Origin: Telmatactis stephensoni
Lineage: Eukaryota; Cnidaria; Anthozoa; Actiniaria; Isophelliidae
Assembly (NCBI GenBank): GCA_029948255.1
Contig: JALIZF010001822.1
Location: 186,001-250,000 of the forward strand
Length of the DNA stretch: 64,000 nucleotides
Direction of reading: 5' to 3'
Shown: one piece after another, positions 11,940 to 26,932 of the stretch
Layout: every line of letters begins with the position of its first letter
Numbering within the stretch: position 1 is the stretch's first letter
Program-made: the position numbers and the translations under genes
The notes under the pieces: generated by a model
Seen by the model: the letters and a program-made list of their open reading frames with translations, nothing else
Told to the model about the DNA's origin: nothing
Database searches by the model: none

Positions 11940-14900
11940 CTTGGGTTCCCTATGGAGTATGTATTGTAACACAAAGTGCCTAAAGCCACTAAAAGTTGTA
12001 ATTTTCTAGTCCGTTTTCTATACGTTGTTCAAATTTCACGCTACCAATCATGTAAATAGTACCCGTATTCTTATTGAGTTATTAAAACATTCAAATTAGC
12101 AAAATTTGTTGTAATTTTCTTTTGTTTTTGTTTTCTATTGCGGGAGGAAGCCGTCACGCCCTTTCGATAAACTCTTTACCTACGAACAATAGGAAAAACT
12201 ACGGCATTAAATAGGAGTTAGTATGCCTTACTTGTTGTTATTGATAGATCAATTACAACTAGACTTCAAGTCGCCTTGTCTGAGTTGTCTTCATACGTTC
12301 ATGATAACTAGCTACAAATTTGACCGCTACAGGCAAAGACTATTTGCCGACTTTGTGCATTTCATTGAATGATCATCGAGTTGCTTGGTTACTGTTATAA
12401 TAAAAACAGTTTTATTCAAATATTAGCTTTATGCTCAGACCAAATATTAGCTTTATGCTCAGACCATATAGTTCATATAGAGCCAGTGTAACAAAGCATT
12501 CAGAATGCCCCGATGCGTGGGAAGTCAATATCGGTTGTTTTTCAAAGCATTTTGGTATGCTAACCATGTGAGAACGGAGCAACAGCATCGAGTTGTTGTT
12601 TTCAGTATCATTTCCAGGATTAACGAGCAATTAATTATCGATACATTTACAAGTAAACTAACGAAAAACAGTTTAGTGATGATAAATACTATTTATGATG
12701 CACGCTCTTAGTGTTTGTACTCTTAAAAACATTTTATGATCGGCAGTCATTAGAGCGCATTTCATATCTCGTACTACACGGAAGCTGTAGTTACGGGAAA
12801 CGAGTGGACTACGTATGAAAAAAACTAAGGTAGCACTGTTACTCTTACGGAACCGCAACCTTCAGTCTAATAACGTATAAGTTCAGTAACAGTAACCGTA
12901 TGTCCGTATCGTAGTCTTCCACTCTTCACTGCTCTGGGTATGTTGAACGCCGATAAAGTTTTCCATCAAGATTCTAATTTATGGTAGTTCATATCGATGT
13001 AGACATCCAGGGTTGAAACTACAGTCTTTTCGAGAACATTATCACAAAAATCCCTTTTTCAAGACCTTATCGTGGATTTTATTTTTTGTTCATAAAGTAC
13101 ATAGATATTGGATCTGTTGTTCCATATCATCGCGCTCATCGCAGAGCGAGTTTCAAGTCTATCTACTGATAGGGTTATGCCTGGATATGAACAACTGAAA
13201 CGTTTCTATCTTCAAGTTATACGGTTTTGAGGGTTGACTGCCGACAAAATCATTTTCAAATAAACTTTCAGTTTAGTCAACATCCTCTCTGTCTGGGCGG
13301 CGCTCGACAAGACACGAAAGAAACCCTCTGAAGTTTGTTAATGGAGATATACACGTGTGGAGAGGGCATAATATGCAGGAAGTTTTGGGGTCAGTAATAA
13401 TGCCCGCAGACATTTTTGAAAACTGTCTTATTAAAAGTATCTTAAAACTGGAGAATCAACTGAGTATGTCACTGATAAATAGCGAACGGAACAAAAACTG
13501 TAATCGCTTCAATAGAGATTAAAAAAATCGGCCTGTAATATCCTTGCTGCGAGCCTCTTCCGCCTACAACAGCAGTATCAGATGTGGTATCGTTTTGCAA
13601 TTGCAAGTGGAAATACTCAAACGTTTATTACTCGGATTAGGACGTTGAAAACGTTATATATCAGAAACAATATGCACACTGAGAGATGGAGTTGTTAAAG
13701 AAAGGCTGAAGGAGATGATTAATTATTAATTAAAAGCAAAAAAAAAAAAAGAGAATGAAAAACAAACATACAAAATAGAAATTGAAGAAGCGGTACGAAC
13801 AAAGAAAGTAACTAGTGAGAAGAAATTAAGGAAATTCTATACATCTGAACTAATTACCTAAATATTCAGTACATATAATACAATACATAAATTTTCGATG
13901 TGCAAGTGACAGAGAATTAGAATAGCGGTATCGAATCACATAGTAAATAAGTGCTTTAAAATGGTTGCTGCATATCCCTGGATCCATGGAGAACTGTTTA
14001 GAGTTCAACTCTCACCCCAGTGCAAGGATATTTGTAAACTTGTCATCATGGATCCAGGGTGGGACTGGCTCCATGGGTTCAGGGGGGAGAAGGACTGTTA
14101 GTACCCTGCCAATATTTTGTTTTTGCTTGTGCGTTGGAGTTCTCTGTAGGGTTTCTACTATGATATAATTCTTGATTCAACAATGAGGTTTTTTGGACGT
14201 GATGTCTGTCAGGGTTTTCTCTGTAGGAGGTGTTACCAGTAAAACAACACGAACAACTAAACCCGAAACCTCCCGCTGTAAACTCAAACAAGCTCTGAAC
14301 ACGAAAAGAGAAATTGTTAGAAATGTGCCAACTCACCATGCTAGGAACAGTATTGGTGATTATAAAGCGATTTGTACCAGGTCATTCTGCGTCTTTTCTC
14401 AGTCTTTTTTCCTTTTGTAGTCCTCGTTTCTTCGTGGATATCTAACTGGTTGATATCTAATTATTATTACGGTATATTGGGCAGTTTGTTTTCATCTTAA
14501 TTCGTTTCATTTCTATTTCATTTATTTTACTTTCTTTGTATTATGATTAGAAGATACTCCAGTCCTTAATTGTTGGATTATTTAAGTAGCTTATTCCACT
14601 TTTGTACAGTAAACAACTCCAGTTTTTCCTCGGATGCATCCAACATGATGTGGGAAGACTTATAGATGGCGAATGAGATAAATTATCACCAACAAAATCT
14701 TGCTATTTGGCAATTACTTTTATACTAAGTATTATTTCCATTCCCCTATAGTTGTATATTGTCAAGATATAATATAGCTTTAAACGCCAAGGAAGATTTC
14801 TGATAAGATCGTTAACTACATCTGTTTGTTTTAGAAGTGTGCACGAGCCACCTTAAGTAAACATCAGTTTTATCGCCATCAGATATCGTGAAAAAAGTGC

Positions 14901-17900
14901 AGTTTACTTAGAAAAGTGATATTTTACTTGGCATGTCATTAAAACATGGTTTGCTAAAGGTTTTCTCTCTTAGATACGATCTACAAGTGACAGTTATTGG
15001 GTTGAAAAACATCTTTTTTAATCTTTTTTATGCGTTTTTCAAGGTGCTTTTTTGCCTTGTCAAGTTCAATATCGATACATTCATTGTGTTTTGACGTCTC
15101 TAAGTTCTGTTAAGTTTCTAATGCAAATAACATAATAGTTTTGTAGGTAGAAATGTCTTTTCTTTTTAGTTTAAAACAGCTTGTGGTTTTGTTTGGACGT
15201 TTGATTCAACAATAACAACACGAAAATGTATATATTTTTCTTTCCTGTAGCAATTTTGTTCGGTGTCAATTTGTGTGTGTAGAACTATAAAACGTTTATC
15301 TGATAAAAACATAAAAGTTTTCTGGATCAACAGAGCTCTCCGATCAAATATTGCGATTCCGTGATAACTTCACAATACTGTCTAAATTGAACGCTTTTTC
15401 TAAAAAGGAGAGCAGTTTCAAAAAAGCCTGAGGCAATTTTGGTATTGTTGCTGAATGGCTGGCGTTATCGTACACAGAGCCAATTTTTACTTCTTATATA
15501 AATCAATCTAGACTGAACTGAACAGTTTACAAACAGAGTTTCTAAAGGATTTTGCGTGGTTTAGTAGCGATGTTTTCTCCAAGTACTGTAGGATTAGAGT
15601 GGCTAATCGGCTTTTACTTGTGGACTAGTTTCGCAACTGGAGCTCAATGAATATCTCAATACAGCTATCCAAGGGCAGCCAAAACTTGACATTAAGAAAA
15701 CATAACTTCATTAATCATTATGGAGGCAAGACTGATAATAAACTGAGGTTTTCGACGTTTTAACTACGTCTTTTTTCCTCCAAATTCTCATGAATGGAAA
15801 GAGAGAACACGTGTATTAAATAGCTCATGCACGAGTGGGTTCCAGTCGATGAGCCACTGAACCGTGTACTGAGTTCTGCTGAGTTTCTATTCTCGAGTTA
15901 TTTTAGTTGTTTGCATTTATTTGACAAGTATTCAGTAACATTTCTAATTAAAGACAATATTGTTTACAATGTGTGTTTTTGAGATAATTTTAGAACACAT
16001 ATTGAAATAGTTTTTGAGCTTGTCAATATGCACTATCGTTGTAAAAATAGATGCACGAGAATAAAATAATGAATAGAAATAAGAAGAGGAACGAGAATTA
16101 GAATTTTGATGCTGTTTTAGCTCAATTTTAACACTTCATAGCAACATTTCATAGTAACAATTGAATTTTAAAATTGTGACATTTGAAACATTACAGAAAA
16201 ATTGTTACAAAGGGAAAGAATACGTTACACGTGATATTGTACTTCCTAGGTAAGATTTCAGTACAGATATAATTCCACTACCGATGTCCTGCAGGCCATA
16301 AGTCTTACGTTACAAACCAGTTATCATGAACGAAGGGGTCGTTTACAAGCCTGAGGGTAAAACTTTATCAGATTGCAAAGGTTTTGTCTGAGAAGTACAG
16401 TGTAATAAACCATTGTTTTAAATACTATGATAAACGCTTCTATTAAAATGGCGCTAAGCTATAAAGTTCCTGAACGAAGCCAAGACTGTATCAGTACATA
16501 TTGTACAATACTTGAGCTTGTCATCAAGTGTAAAATCGTTAAAAAGGTCTTCATCGTCTAACAATAAACCAGATTAAAGCCACTGAAAGTTAACCATTTT
16601 ATCTGTCACCTTGAACTCTGAGTACTGGCTACAGCACATGATATCTCTACGTATAAGGGTAATGATTATCCTACACTTGTTAGCAAAAACAAAATGACTA
16701 ATTGTGTGAGCTATTATGGGACACGGGTTCGTATTTGTTCGTTATCAGTATTGCCTAAGGCAAGACTTTGAACTGAGACGTAGTCTGACTCGAGAACTGA
16801 GTCCTATATTCCTGCAGGTCTTCTGACAAAAAGCTAGCGCGCGGTTTTCAGTATTCAAAGTACTGAGCTAGTACCAGCTCAATTGACAAACAGCCACTGT
16901 CCTTCAAAAACGCGCTTCTACTGTATTTGGTAGCGTAATTTTAAAGCGTTTTAATATGCAACCATTTTGTTTACTAGCTAGCTGTTTTTTGCATTAGTCT
17001 GTACCCAGAACACTGGAGGTTTGTGGTCCATGACGTTAAAACTCGTTAATAATGTAACTCTTCGTCCTCATGTCCATTCAGTATTCCTCACAGTTTTAAG
17101 AACAAAAACCTCTATCAGTGTCTTTCTTCCGCCGGTCACCACGTTCTGAGCTCTGAGTTGGTAAGATATGGAACACTGGAGACCCGACCACGAACCAACT
17201 CACACAGAGCTATAAATACATCTGCTATGCCATGTACCAACGCAGTGATCACCTCAAACTCTTTTATTCACAAATATTTTGTACACTGGCCTCCAAGTTT
17301 TGGTATATATTTAGAACGCTATTTAGTTGCCGGTCAGTTATTGTGTTAAATTTAGTTAGGTACAGGTGTAGTTGGCTTCATTTTCAGCTAAGATTTGAAC
17401 CCATTCATGAAGCAGCCAGCTAATAAGAGAGAGTTAAGGTCTACCAATGAGAAAGTTGCGTGGACTGAGCTTCTCTGCAGGACAGCTTCATGATAAGTCA
17501 ACTATACCTAGACAGAACCAAGCAAAATAAACCATTGAAAAACACTTGTAGGGATTGAACGCTCTAACAAATAACATAATAGGCAAAAAATTTGCAATTT
17601 GATAGTTGGGTTGGTCAAAACATACAAGGTAATACAGCCTATTCACAGTTTTCTGAAAGACAAAACATTTCACTTTCGCGCCCTCAAAAGAGAATTCTGA
17701 TTTTTAATTTTACAGTCAATAAGAAATGAACTGAACTCAAGACACGGGAAATAAACGTCTAAATATTATGACGCTAAACTAGAGGGGGATTTTTGCACTG
17801 AATTATTTGTCTTTTTCGCCGAAACCGAAACAGTAAAATGTAACGTTGTGTTTCAGTGACATAACACTCGAACCTTCACACTTTATTGTCAAGCAGACAA

Positions 17901-19736
17901 AATCAACCAGTCTTGGCGCAGTAGGCTACCATGACTAGTTTCCATTTTTGGTGTCGACTAGTTCCCTATATCCTGTCAAGCTACTATCTCATCTATCCTG
18001 TTAGCATCTCCTGGAGTTTTTTAATTTTGGCCTTGGATTTCATAGAGTTATTCAAGCTGTTTTTGTGAATTACACTGCAAGAGTTCTACTAAGGCTTGCA
18101 CCACATCAACCATTCCCTTCTAATCCTTCTGCAACGCGCTGTTCCTTAAAAAATTCATCGTTCTCAAGATAGTGAAAAAAAATAACACAGCAGGCGACCA
18201 GCAAAGTGAATCAAATCTGCATTTCAAACAACACATGCATGGGAGCTTGTACCATGAATTACACATTCTATCAGCGTACAACTAACTTTTCTCATGAATC
18301 GGACTTTTATTTTGTTTCTATTTATTCGAAATGTGGTCCAAAAAGATGTTTATCTTGCCCGATGGAAAAGATCCAGCGCTCAGTAGCTAAATCTAATGGT
18401 CAAGCTTGTAACGCGGGGGTTAGCGCAAAACCTGAATGAAAACAGCAGGACTTGAAACTAGAGATAGAAAATACGCTTATAGATTTGTCGCTTATTGGAC
18501 GCGTTTTCTAAACCTTTGTTGGAGCCTTGCTCAGTAGGAAAAAAAGGCTTGCTGGGAACCGGAATTCAAGATATTTCTTTGAATGTAAGTTTTTTTAGTC
18601 AGCCAAATAGCTATGCGGTACACAGCATGTGAAGGACTTAGCATCAACCAACACAGCTTATTCACAAGCATGTCTCTACTCATAAGCCATTTCATTTTCA
18701 ATCTATTAAAATACGCCGTAGTTTAGTTGATAAACCGAAAGGCGTTAAAGGTCATAATAGTTTTATTTGCTAGCTAAATGTGGCTATTCAACTTGATTGT
18801 GTTAAATGTCCAACAAACAAAACGAATTTGTACAAACACAAAAAGTTGGAGACCAACTCGAGGTAATCACTTCCTCGACGAACGCGTTGAGCAGAATTCC
18901 GTTCACATACTTAGGATAAAGCCACAGTTTTCCTACCAGTAAGCCGTCCACCGTGAGGTCACTCGTGCAGTGTGAGCACAGGGTTATAGCAGTTGGGGAT
19001 ATCAAACTCAACTCCGGCTTTTGTCATCTTTTGATAAACCAACCAATCACAACACCATAACACAAAGCTAGTGAATACCACCAACTAGTTTCACAATTAT
19101 GTAAAATTTCTCTTTTACGAGAGTGATGCTGATTGGCTGATTTCGGCCACACTTGCACAATAGCCGCGGGCAATTGAATGTCTCTGTATGAGCCAATGAA
19201 AACAAAGGCTGGGGTAGGCTATTTAATTACGATGACAGCTGTGGAGTGATAGTTAGCCAGTGACAGGGGGCTGAACACTAAGTCTCGACTTCATAAAACA
19301 GATTTGTCTACAACAAGCCTGCCTTCCACCTACACAAGGATCTCATCTGCACAAGCTTTACGAGCCTCAAAACGTACTCAACAGTTTGATACGGAGCTCG
19401 ATAAGGTCAAAATAGGCGGTCTACCGACCAAAGTACGCTTTGTTAATCAGTTGTGTTGTGTTGAGCTGTCAGGGTTTTGATTGATAGGTGAATTGGGTCG
19501 TATTCCGCTACAACGACAGGCCGCTTGACCGAGGACGAACGTGGAACATTCGCAGTTCAAATTCGGCGGCAGGAAGAGCAGATCGTAACAGCTTTACACC
19601 GGCAAAAAACTGCTTCAACGTGCTGGAATCCTTCAAAGTGCTAACTATAGTATCATGAGGACATGTAAGGTGTTATAAACGATACGTTGTTGGCCGAAGT
19701 CATCGAACTTCAACATGCTGGTAGTGGTAATTTAAC
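11940..19736. other. Long stretch without a recognised gene
   Basis: After the coiled-coil stop there is an ATTAAA polyadenylation-type signal at 12081. Beyond that I find no exon with homology or good coding character. Minor structures are a 24-bp direct repeat (AAATATTAGCTTTATGCTCAGA, near 12418 and 12443), an inverted repeat CCCTGGATCCATG / CATGGATCCAGGG (13976-14060) and an A-run near 13737. The right end probably holds the RGM promoter: CCAAT or ATTGG motifs near 19045, 19133 and 19192 and a TATTTAAT near 19220. Untranslated exons of RGM could lie here. Confidence 0.5.
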
Positions 19737-21353
19737 ATGAGAGTCTTGATATTCCTAACACTCGTCGTCCTACCCGCTACTTTGGGATTTCCAGGACGAA
19801 GCGAAACACGTTGTAGAGTGCAACAAACATGTACTAAACCGTACGACAAACGAAGGACCGCCAGTGCTGGCAATCTCGTGAAATTCTGTGCCTCACTGAC
19901 ACTGTTCCAGCTTTGTTTAGACCAACACAAGCCATCATGTCACTCTACTATTTATTATCATACAGTTAAAGCTTTGATTCCAGTATTAATGCGAGATCGT
20001 AAGTGCCACAATATAACTCTACCGAAAAACGAGAGCGAACTACTTAAGTTTTTCGAGCTTTCAACTAGCCCTCAGCCAGTGGACCCTAAACCTACAAACA
20101 AGCCGAGATGTGAGGCAACGATCCGAAGAAATGCGTATAGAAATGTCAACACTGCATCGAAACGTTATTGTGGGTTGTTCGGTGACCCACATTTACGAAC
20201 ATTCTACGATTTAAAACAAACTTGTGTAGTAGAAGGCGCTTGGCCCTTGATCGATAATCAATTTCTTGTGGTACAAGTTACAAATGTGCCACTTGTGGAA
20301 GGTTTCGACGCCACTGCAACGAACAAGGTAAGAAAACATTTCAGTTTCCTCCAAGCAAGTTATTCATGAACAAATAACAATTTGTTTTGCATAATACATG
20401 GTATTCACGCAGTGAGCGTTCTCCCTGCAGCTCAAGAAGATGTCGTAGTGTTTCATGTTTACCTCCACGCAGCTCGATTCGCCCAGAACTTGTAGATTTC
20501 TGCTTTACGCAGGGTAAACCCTGAAATCAACATATGGCTGCAAGTTTCACCCTTGCATCCTGCTTACCTGACATCCATCTAACGATAAAACAGTTTACCC
20601 TGGAAAATCTAGCAAATAAAATCCCTTCGATGTTTTACAAGTGAATTCACGTTTGTGTTTGCTTTATTTACTTAGATTACTGTGTTAGTTAACGAGTACA
20701 AAGACAGTTGCGTGGAACAGAAAATCTACCAAGCCAAATCAAACTCGCTGCCTGCTGCGTTTGTCGATGGAACGAGCGTCACAGGGACCTCAGAATGCAA
20801 AGTTGAAGTTATAGAGCTGAAAAAAGACTCTCTTATTGAGATTCGACTTTGTCATATTAGTACTGACATATTGGTACGGAGAGTTGGTCAGTTTTTGACC
20901 TTTCATATTAAAATGCCACAAGAGTTGGCTACTCTAGAAACTGGTCAAGGACTCTGTATTAGTGGATGTCCACAGAAAGAAATTATTGACTACAGGGAAC
21001 TACTTTCATATTCAGAAGCACAGCTTAAAGTTCATTTACCTAAGGAGAGAATATCGCGAAGAGAAGCTAAAGAACACTGCGAAAGCCATCAAATTAAAGG
21101 TTTCTATTTAGATTCTTGTATTTTCGATCTTCTCACTACGGGAGATGGGAATTTCACTTTAGCAGCCAAGACAGCTTTAGAGGACGCGTTTACGATGGAT
21201 CCCATGGGAACATTAACTGATATCCAGAATTATAATGTGAGTTCAATTCGAACTAAGACTACTAGAGTGGGATCGGGAGCAGGATTATGCATACATAGTA
21301 CTGTACACTGGATGGCTGTGCTGTTGTTATGTGTTACATCTCTCATCGTATAA
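19737..21353 (+). CDS. Repulsive guidance molecule (RGM/hemojuvelin family), 422 aa
   Basis: GPI-anchored BMP co-receptor and neogenin ligand family. Two coding exons, 19737-20327 and 20676-21353, are joined in phase 0 (donor AAG/GTAAGA, acceptor TTACTTAG). The product has a signal peptide (about residues 1-18), a cysteine-rich N-terminal RGM domain, then CGLFGDPHLRTF. The GDPH at residues 149-152 is the autocatalytic Asp-Pro cleavage site of the family, followed by the von Willebrand D-like region. The last 16 residues are hydrophobic (MAVLLLCVTSLIV), as expected for GPI attachment. The length is close to vertebrate RGMs (about 420-450). AATAAA follows at 21609. No paralogue is seen nearby. 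In cnidarians the likely role is in BMP signalling along the directive axis (family knowledge, not shown here). Confidence 0.93.
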
Positions 21354-24300
21354 CAGTCACGTTGTCCAACACTCAAAGTTTTATGTCAAATTTTAATTAG
21401 TATCGTCAGTAATACACCGATAGAGAACATGCCGACAGAATTCTTCTCTTGCATACTTTGTAAATAGCTTTCTTGTACAGAATTTACAGTTTTACAATAT
21501 ATTTCTACGGACATAATATTTTGGAAAAAAGCATCTAAAAAGAACAGGGAGAAAGTATGAGAAAACATTAGTAATAGTAATTTATGCGATTTCACCAAGC
21601 ACTTGTTCAATAAACTGATCGATCATGTTGTGATACGTGTATAATGTTGTCTGCACTGCCATAAAGCTTAAAGCGCGGCCCCATGGACTGTTTCTAGCAC
21701 CGCGCGCCGCGACGAAACCTTTTGAGTTTGTGTACGAAGTAATTGAATTGGCCGTCTTTCTGGTGGTCCTGATATCCTGATATTACAAGGAATTATATTT
21801 GAGCGGCTGTGTCAGATCGTTCAACGATAGGAACGTGTAGAGAATAAGAGAGGACACGTCGAGATTAAATTCAACTCCATCAAATGTCGTATCGAAGTGA
21901 TTGATTCATTTGTATGGCTTTTGTATATTCGATTACATTGACCTTACCCTAAAGTAAACTTCTAGTTTTGTAGGAAAATTAGCTAAATAAAGACTCTACA
22001 ATGATAGTGGGCAAACGTTTTTGTAAAGGGAGATGTTACGGCCATGACGAAGCCCGCGCCGCAGGGTGCTTCATGAAAGCTTCTTTTTCAATAAATAAAA
22101 CTCGTGTTTTTGTAAAAACCTTGGCACAGAAACAGTGCAGTGTAAACATCAGTGTATAAAAGTTTTTTTAACAAAGCGTTCGACTATTTGATTAAGTTCT
22201 AATTAAATGGAATGTCATAGGCACTAAATATCGCTAGTTTAGTTGATTTACAATTTAACATAGTTAGATTACCTTCCAATATGCGAATTTCATTGGAGGA
22301 ACTTTCCAAACACGCGGTTTGCGAAACAACGTAACCTGTAAGCACTCGCAATTGAACGCCGCTAAATCTGTTATCGCTGCTTTTAAATCTGCCAAAAAGG
22401 CGGAGTTTGAAACAATCCTTGATCGAGATAAAAACCTGGAAAATGATCGATAATTTTATCCCGATTGACCTTGTCAGGTTTCGAGATAGAAAAGGTCTGG
22501 TGGCTCAATCAAGTTGCGATATCATCACTTTAGATACTTTATACCATATAGATACGTCTATAGTGATGGAAACATAGATTGCACTTAATCGTCACTCCTC
22601 CAAAAAAAATTCTTTGTAAAGATCGATTGGGATCTAATTGCGGTAGCTCGTTGTGTTTGAATGGTTAATTTGACCTTAACCGACTTCACTGAATCAATTG
22701 TCGCTATTTTGACATTAAAATTGTTTTTGTCCTCCTAAATGTGTCGTATTTACTAAAGAATGAGGCGCTGTTTAACCTAAGAAACGTAAACAGTTTTTAT
22801 ATACCAGTAACAGGTTTTTGGCTTCCTCTCTGTGTTTTAACTCTGTCATTTTTAGCTAATTTGGTAGGCGGGGCTAGCCCCCTCAATCGCCACAGACCCC
22901 ACGGACTGGTAGATAAATCGATTCCAATTTACACTTTTTTTTTCAATCACACGAAGCTCTTATACATGTGAATCTACCATAAACGTTGTTACGATTTATT
23001 GAGTTAAGCAATCAGTGGTTGTTGTAGGTAGGAGAGTATCTGACCGCCTCGTTGCACGGGTCAACATCAATCAATCTTAGCAAGAAGTTGATTTAATTAT
23101 AGTCACCTGTAAATAAGGTGATATCGCAGCAAAGAACCGACCAGATAATCACATATGGACATATGCTTGTTCAGCATGTTTCTAAGATTAACAAGAAACT
23201 CTTACACAACTTAACAATTACAAAACATCCAGTCTCAGTGGATTTGCGCTATTATAAAATAGTGATTAATATTCGCTTTTTTATTGTAAGCTCAGCCCCC
23301 ATCCCCCCTAGTGCTTCTAATATAATGTACCAGGGGTCTTTGTTTGCTCTAAAAGTCAACACGAACCTTAAGCCTTTTAATAAAAGACATGATGAAGTGA
23401 ACAAATGCCTTTGTCACTGGTCTATCTACATCGATGTACAGAAATACAAATAGAGTCAACCATGCACGTCACACTCGTTTAGATTGATCACAATGAAGCA
23501 AGAGCAGTGTTTGAGCAAACACTTACTGGTTCCGGTAGAAAGTTTGTTAGTTGACAAAACCTTAGACACGAGACAACCATTTCTCAATATTATTGCCCAT
23601 TTGACGTCATATCATTAGATATGTACACATCACGTGGTGAAAGACCATGTGCTAAACCACTGCATTTATAAGCAATACACTGCACTTGATATAACTACCT
23701 GTGTTGTACCTGCAATTAATCGAAGGTGTCTCGGGGTTTTATTTGGGTAAATATGTTGTGAATAGGAGTTGGTTTTAGAGACGACATAATACCTGTAATT
23801 TAGTTCCTCCATTACTTTACCTTTGGCCTCCAGTTTCTTTATAATATTTGAATGTATGGCGGTTCTTAATAATAATTATAATATACACTTATTATGCGCT
23901 TCTCCATTTCTGCTCTAAGCGCAATATACTGGTCTAAGCGCATAATACTGGTCCTTTCACATGACAAAATGTACAAAACGGTACTTGGCATGCGCACGTC
24001 ATTTTGCAGTGCGCACGTTGGTTAAACTCAGTAACTTGAATGTTGTAAGGCAGTTTGCCGTGCTTTTTAACAATTCACACTAGATGACATGCCAAAGTCG
24101 CTTAACAATTTGTTCAGCCTAGAGGATCGTCTTCGTGTAAGCAAGTCGAGACGCTAACGTCGATAGCGAAAAGCCATCATTCCTCCGCTCTAGGGTATTT
24201 TGTACAATGATTTGTTTTGCTCGACTAGTGTGAACTTAAGCCGTTTTGGGCGATTTGCCTGTCCAGACTAAAACTGAAGACGATACAGAAGAACCGTCTC

Positions 24301-25457
24301 GACAGACCATGAGACTGAATAGAGGCGCAGACGACTTTTGCGTCTCAAAGTGCGTCTGTCTCGTTTTCACACTATGATCTGATGATGATTTGTTCGTCAC
24401 AAACGATTTGTCTGTTTGGACGATTCGTCAGTAACAGCCAATTTGTCAATGGCCCAATTTATACTGAAGATGAATCATTCGCCAAGAAAAATTAATTGAA
24501 TACCGTCTCTTCTAAAATAAATTCAGACCAGAAATGGTACCAGTCGAATTATAATAAATAATAATAATAATTGATAACCTTTAACTAATTGCAGAGAATA
24601 AACATACGAAAGTTACAATTTTACACTGAATTGCACTGATAACCTTGCGAGTTTGCACGTCGTTTTCAGATGCACTGCTTCTACTCGACTATATTCGTGT
24701 ACGCATTTGTATGCAGACGAATCACAGATTGGTGTCTAGACGAATAATTGAGCCGATGTTAAAAAACTGGAATGGGAAGATAAAGCGCGCGAAATAAGGA
24801 GCGCGCGCGTCGACACCTCACCTAGTGCACTTGCTATACAGTCCGGCAAACGAGGTCAAGCGTGACCCCCGGTATAGTCCCGGATTATTAACTTTATTAT
24901 TGAAAACGAGGACTTCAATATTAATTTTAATAGTCAATTAGAACAAGAACTACCGAAAAACAACTCGTGATTGGTCCGCGATCTACAAGACGCAGCGTTT
25001 ATCTTCAGACTAGAAATTATTGGTACTGTTTGATGAACTAACTCATCCAAAATATTTCCAGAAAATTTCGTCACTTTTGAATAAAAATCAGAGAAGTTAT
25101 TCTATTTCAAAAATATTTATGTATTTATCGCCGGAGGCCTTGGTAGCATGGTTTTGGTGCATTTTCAAAGTTTTCAAATATCATATCTTGCTTTCAAAAT
25201 GTAATATACACAATTGTCTACATTAACAACACCTATACTTTACAAACATTAGTTTTACATAATAATGCTAATTGGAAGCGGCCACTGGTTGGTCAATTTT
25301 CCCGCGACACCGCGGCAAAATGACTACGCATGCGCGAGTTTTCGCGGGCTTTCGTGCGGCCACCTCTTGATATTAATAACCACGATGAAAATCAAATATC
25401 TGACGGTTAAAGCGTAAATATCAAAACCTAAATGAATAATTTTACTATAAAGTTTAT

Positions 25458-25604
25458 GTTTTATACGTCGACGACGTTTCGACGTTGTTCAAACGTCATT
25501 GCCAAGTCAATGTTTACTACTAAAGTGCCCCATCAAGACTGTTACTCTTTCAGTACTGAAACATTGAACATGACGTCGAAACGGAGTCGTCGACTGTATA
25601 AAAC
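25458..25604. mobile_element. Hairpin MITE (GTCGACGACGTTTCGACG arms)
   Basis: The left arm begins GTTTTATACGTCGACGACG. The right arm ends with the complement, GTCGTCGACTGTATAAAAC. The unpaired centre is about 60 bp. Confidence 0.8.
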
Positions 25605-26884
25605 ATGTTTTCGCTAAACTTAACAGTAAAATGCTTAAACAAGGATCTACTTATTCTAAATGAATAAAAATATATGACAGACAGAAATATTATTAGCACG
25701 TAGTGATGGTCGCACAACACTCTGAAAGCAAGGCTCAGCCAGTTGCCCGCGAGCTAGGGAGACAACAGAAAAGTACTCGCCGTAGAAAAATACAGGCAAT
25801 AAATATACTGCAAAAGTCCTTACCCTCATTTTTAGGACTGAGTTTGGCTTCTGCAGCTTGAGTTTCGCCGACAAAGTTTGTTCGTTGGACTGCCGTATTC
25901 ACTGTTGAATGTTTTCAATGAGGCCAACATAAAGGACTGGGAAGGCACGCACGCGTGCCGCGGTACATTTTGCCGCGGTACATTTTGCCGCGGTGTCTTT
26001 TCCCGCCATTTTCAGACGCGCCCGCGTCGACGACCGAGGTGAATGGATGGAAGCGGAAAAAAGAAATGCCTTTCAAACTCGACGACCTCTGTTCTTCTAG
26101 AATGTACCATTTAAGACTTGTTGTAAAAAAATATGTTTAGGATACGTTCTTATGTGGATTTGATTATTTTTTGAAAAGCGAAAAGCCTATCAGAAGTTTT
26201 GGCATTCTTGTCTTTTGCTGAAAGGAGAATTTCCATCAGGTGGACTTGCCTTTGAACTAGCTGCACCGACGGCCAGAAAAATTTCGCTTTACAGAAATTA
26301 AGCAAATTATTTCAACAGAAACGCTATATTGGAGGTATGTATAGTAATTGTTGTAATAATTTTAAGTCGACTGATAACCATTTGTCGATTGTTATAAGCT
26401 TACTGTTCACACAAGCGAACCTCTGTATTTTGAGAACAGCAAAAATCTTGAAGTCTTTCTTTTTCAATATGACAGTTTAAATAGAATAATGAAATCAAAT
26501 TTCCAAAAATAATGTCATTGATGGATCGTAAAGAGGACAAACTTGACTTGTAGTTCGACTGCAGTAAGACTCATCTTGATGTGGGGGGGGACTAGCATTT
26601 AAAAATAAAGTAGACTACCCTGTCAACATTTGACTAGGTAGCGCAGAATGTGGGGATATACACCCCCCCCCCCCGGTCTACAAAACGAAAGCAAAAGTAA
26701 AATGTGAAAAATCGCTTGGCAACGGCAACGGCAACCTAGCAACGTAATAATACCGGAATATCCCAAGTAATATAATCAGTTGAGGTACTTATTAAAAGGT
26801 TGAAAAGGTTCAGTAAACCAACACAAATTGTAGCACATATAAAAAGCACTTTAATTTAGGTACAACTGATTTTTTAGAAAAAAA

Positions 26885-26890
26885 TTTATT
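26885..26890 (-). terminator. Polyadenylation signal of the PDIA3-like gene
   Basis: AATAAA on the minus strand, about 43 nt past the stop codon of the PDIA3-like gene. Confidence 0.6.
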
Positions 26891-26932
26891 CCTCAAAACC
26901 ACTAATTTACTTAAATTGCTACACAAAACATT

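Larger units (their letters stand above)
21354..26932. other. Intergenic region with MITE remnants
   Basis: It contains the RGM 3' untranslated region with AATAAA at 21609. I see no gene. It holds an inverted-repeat element at 24088-24236 (TTCACACTAG / CTAGTGTGAA ends). Next to it is a region rich in GACGATTCGTC-type phrases (24240-24480). A threefold TTGCCGCGGTACATT repeat lies near 25960-26000, and homopolymer runs of G and C near 26583 and 26665. Short open frames here are AT-rich and unsupported. Confidence 0.5.

Noticed and set aside
12412..18439. Several frames of 60-86 residues
   Set aside because: Length expected by chance in AT-rich DNA; no domains, signal peptides or splice partners.
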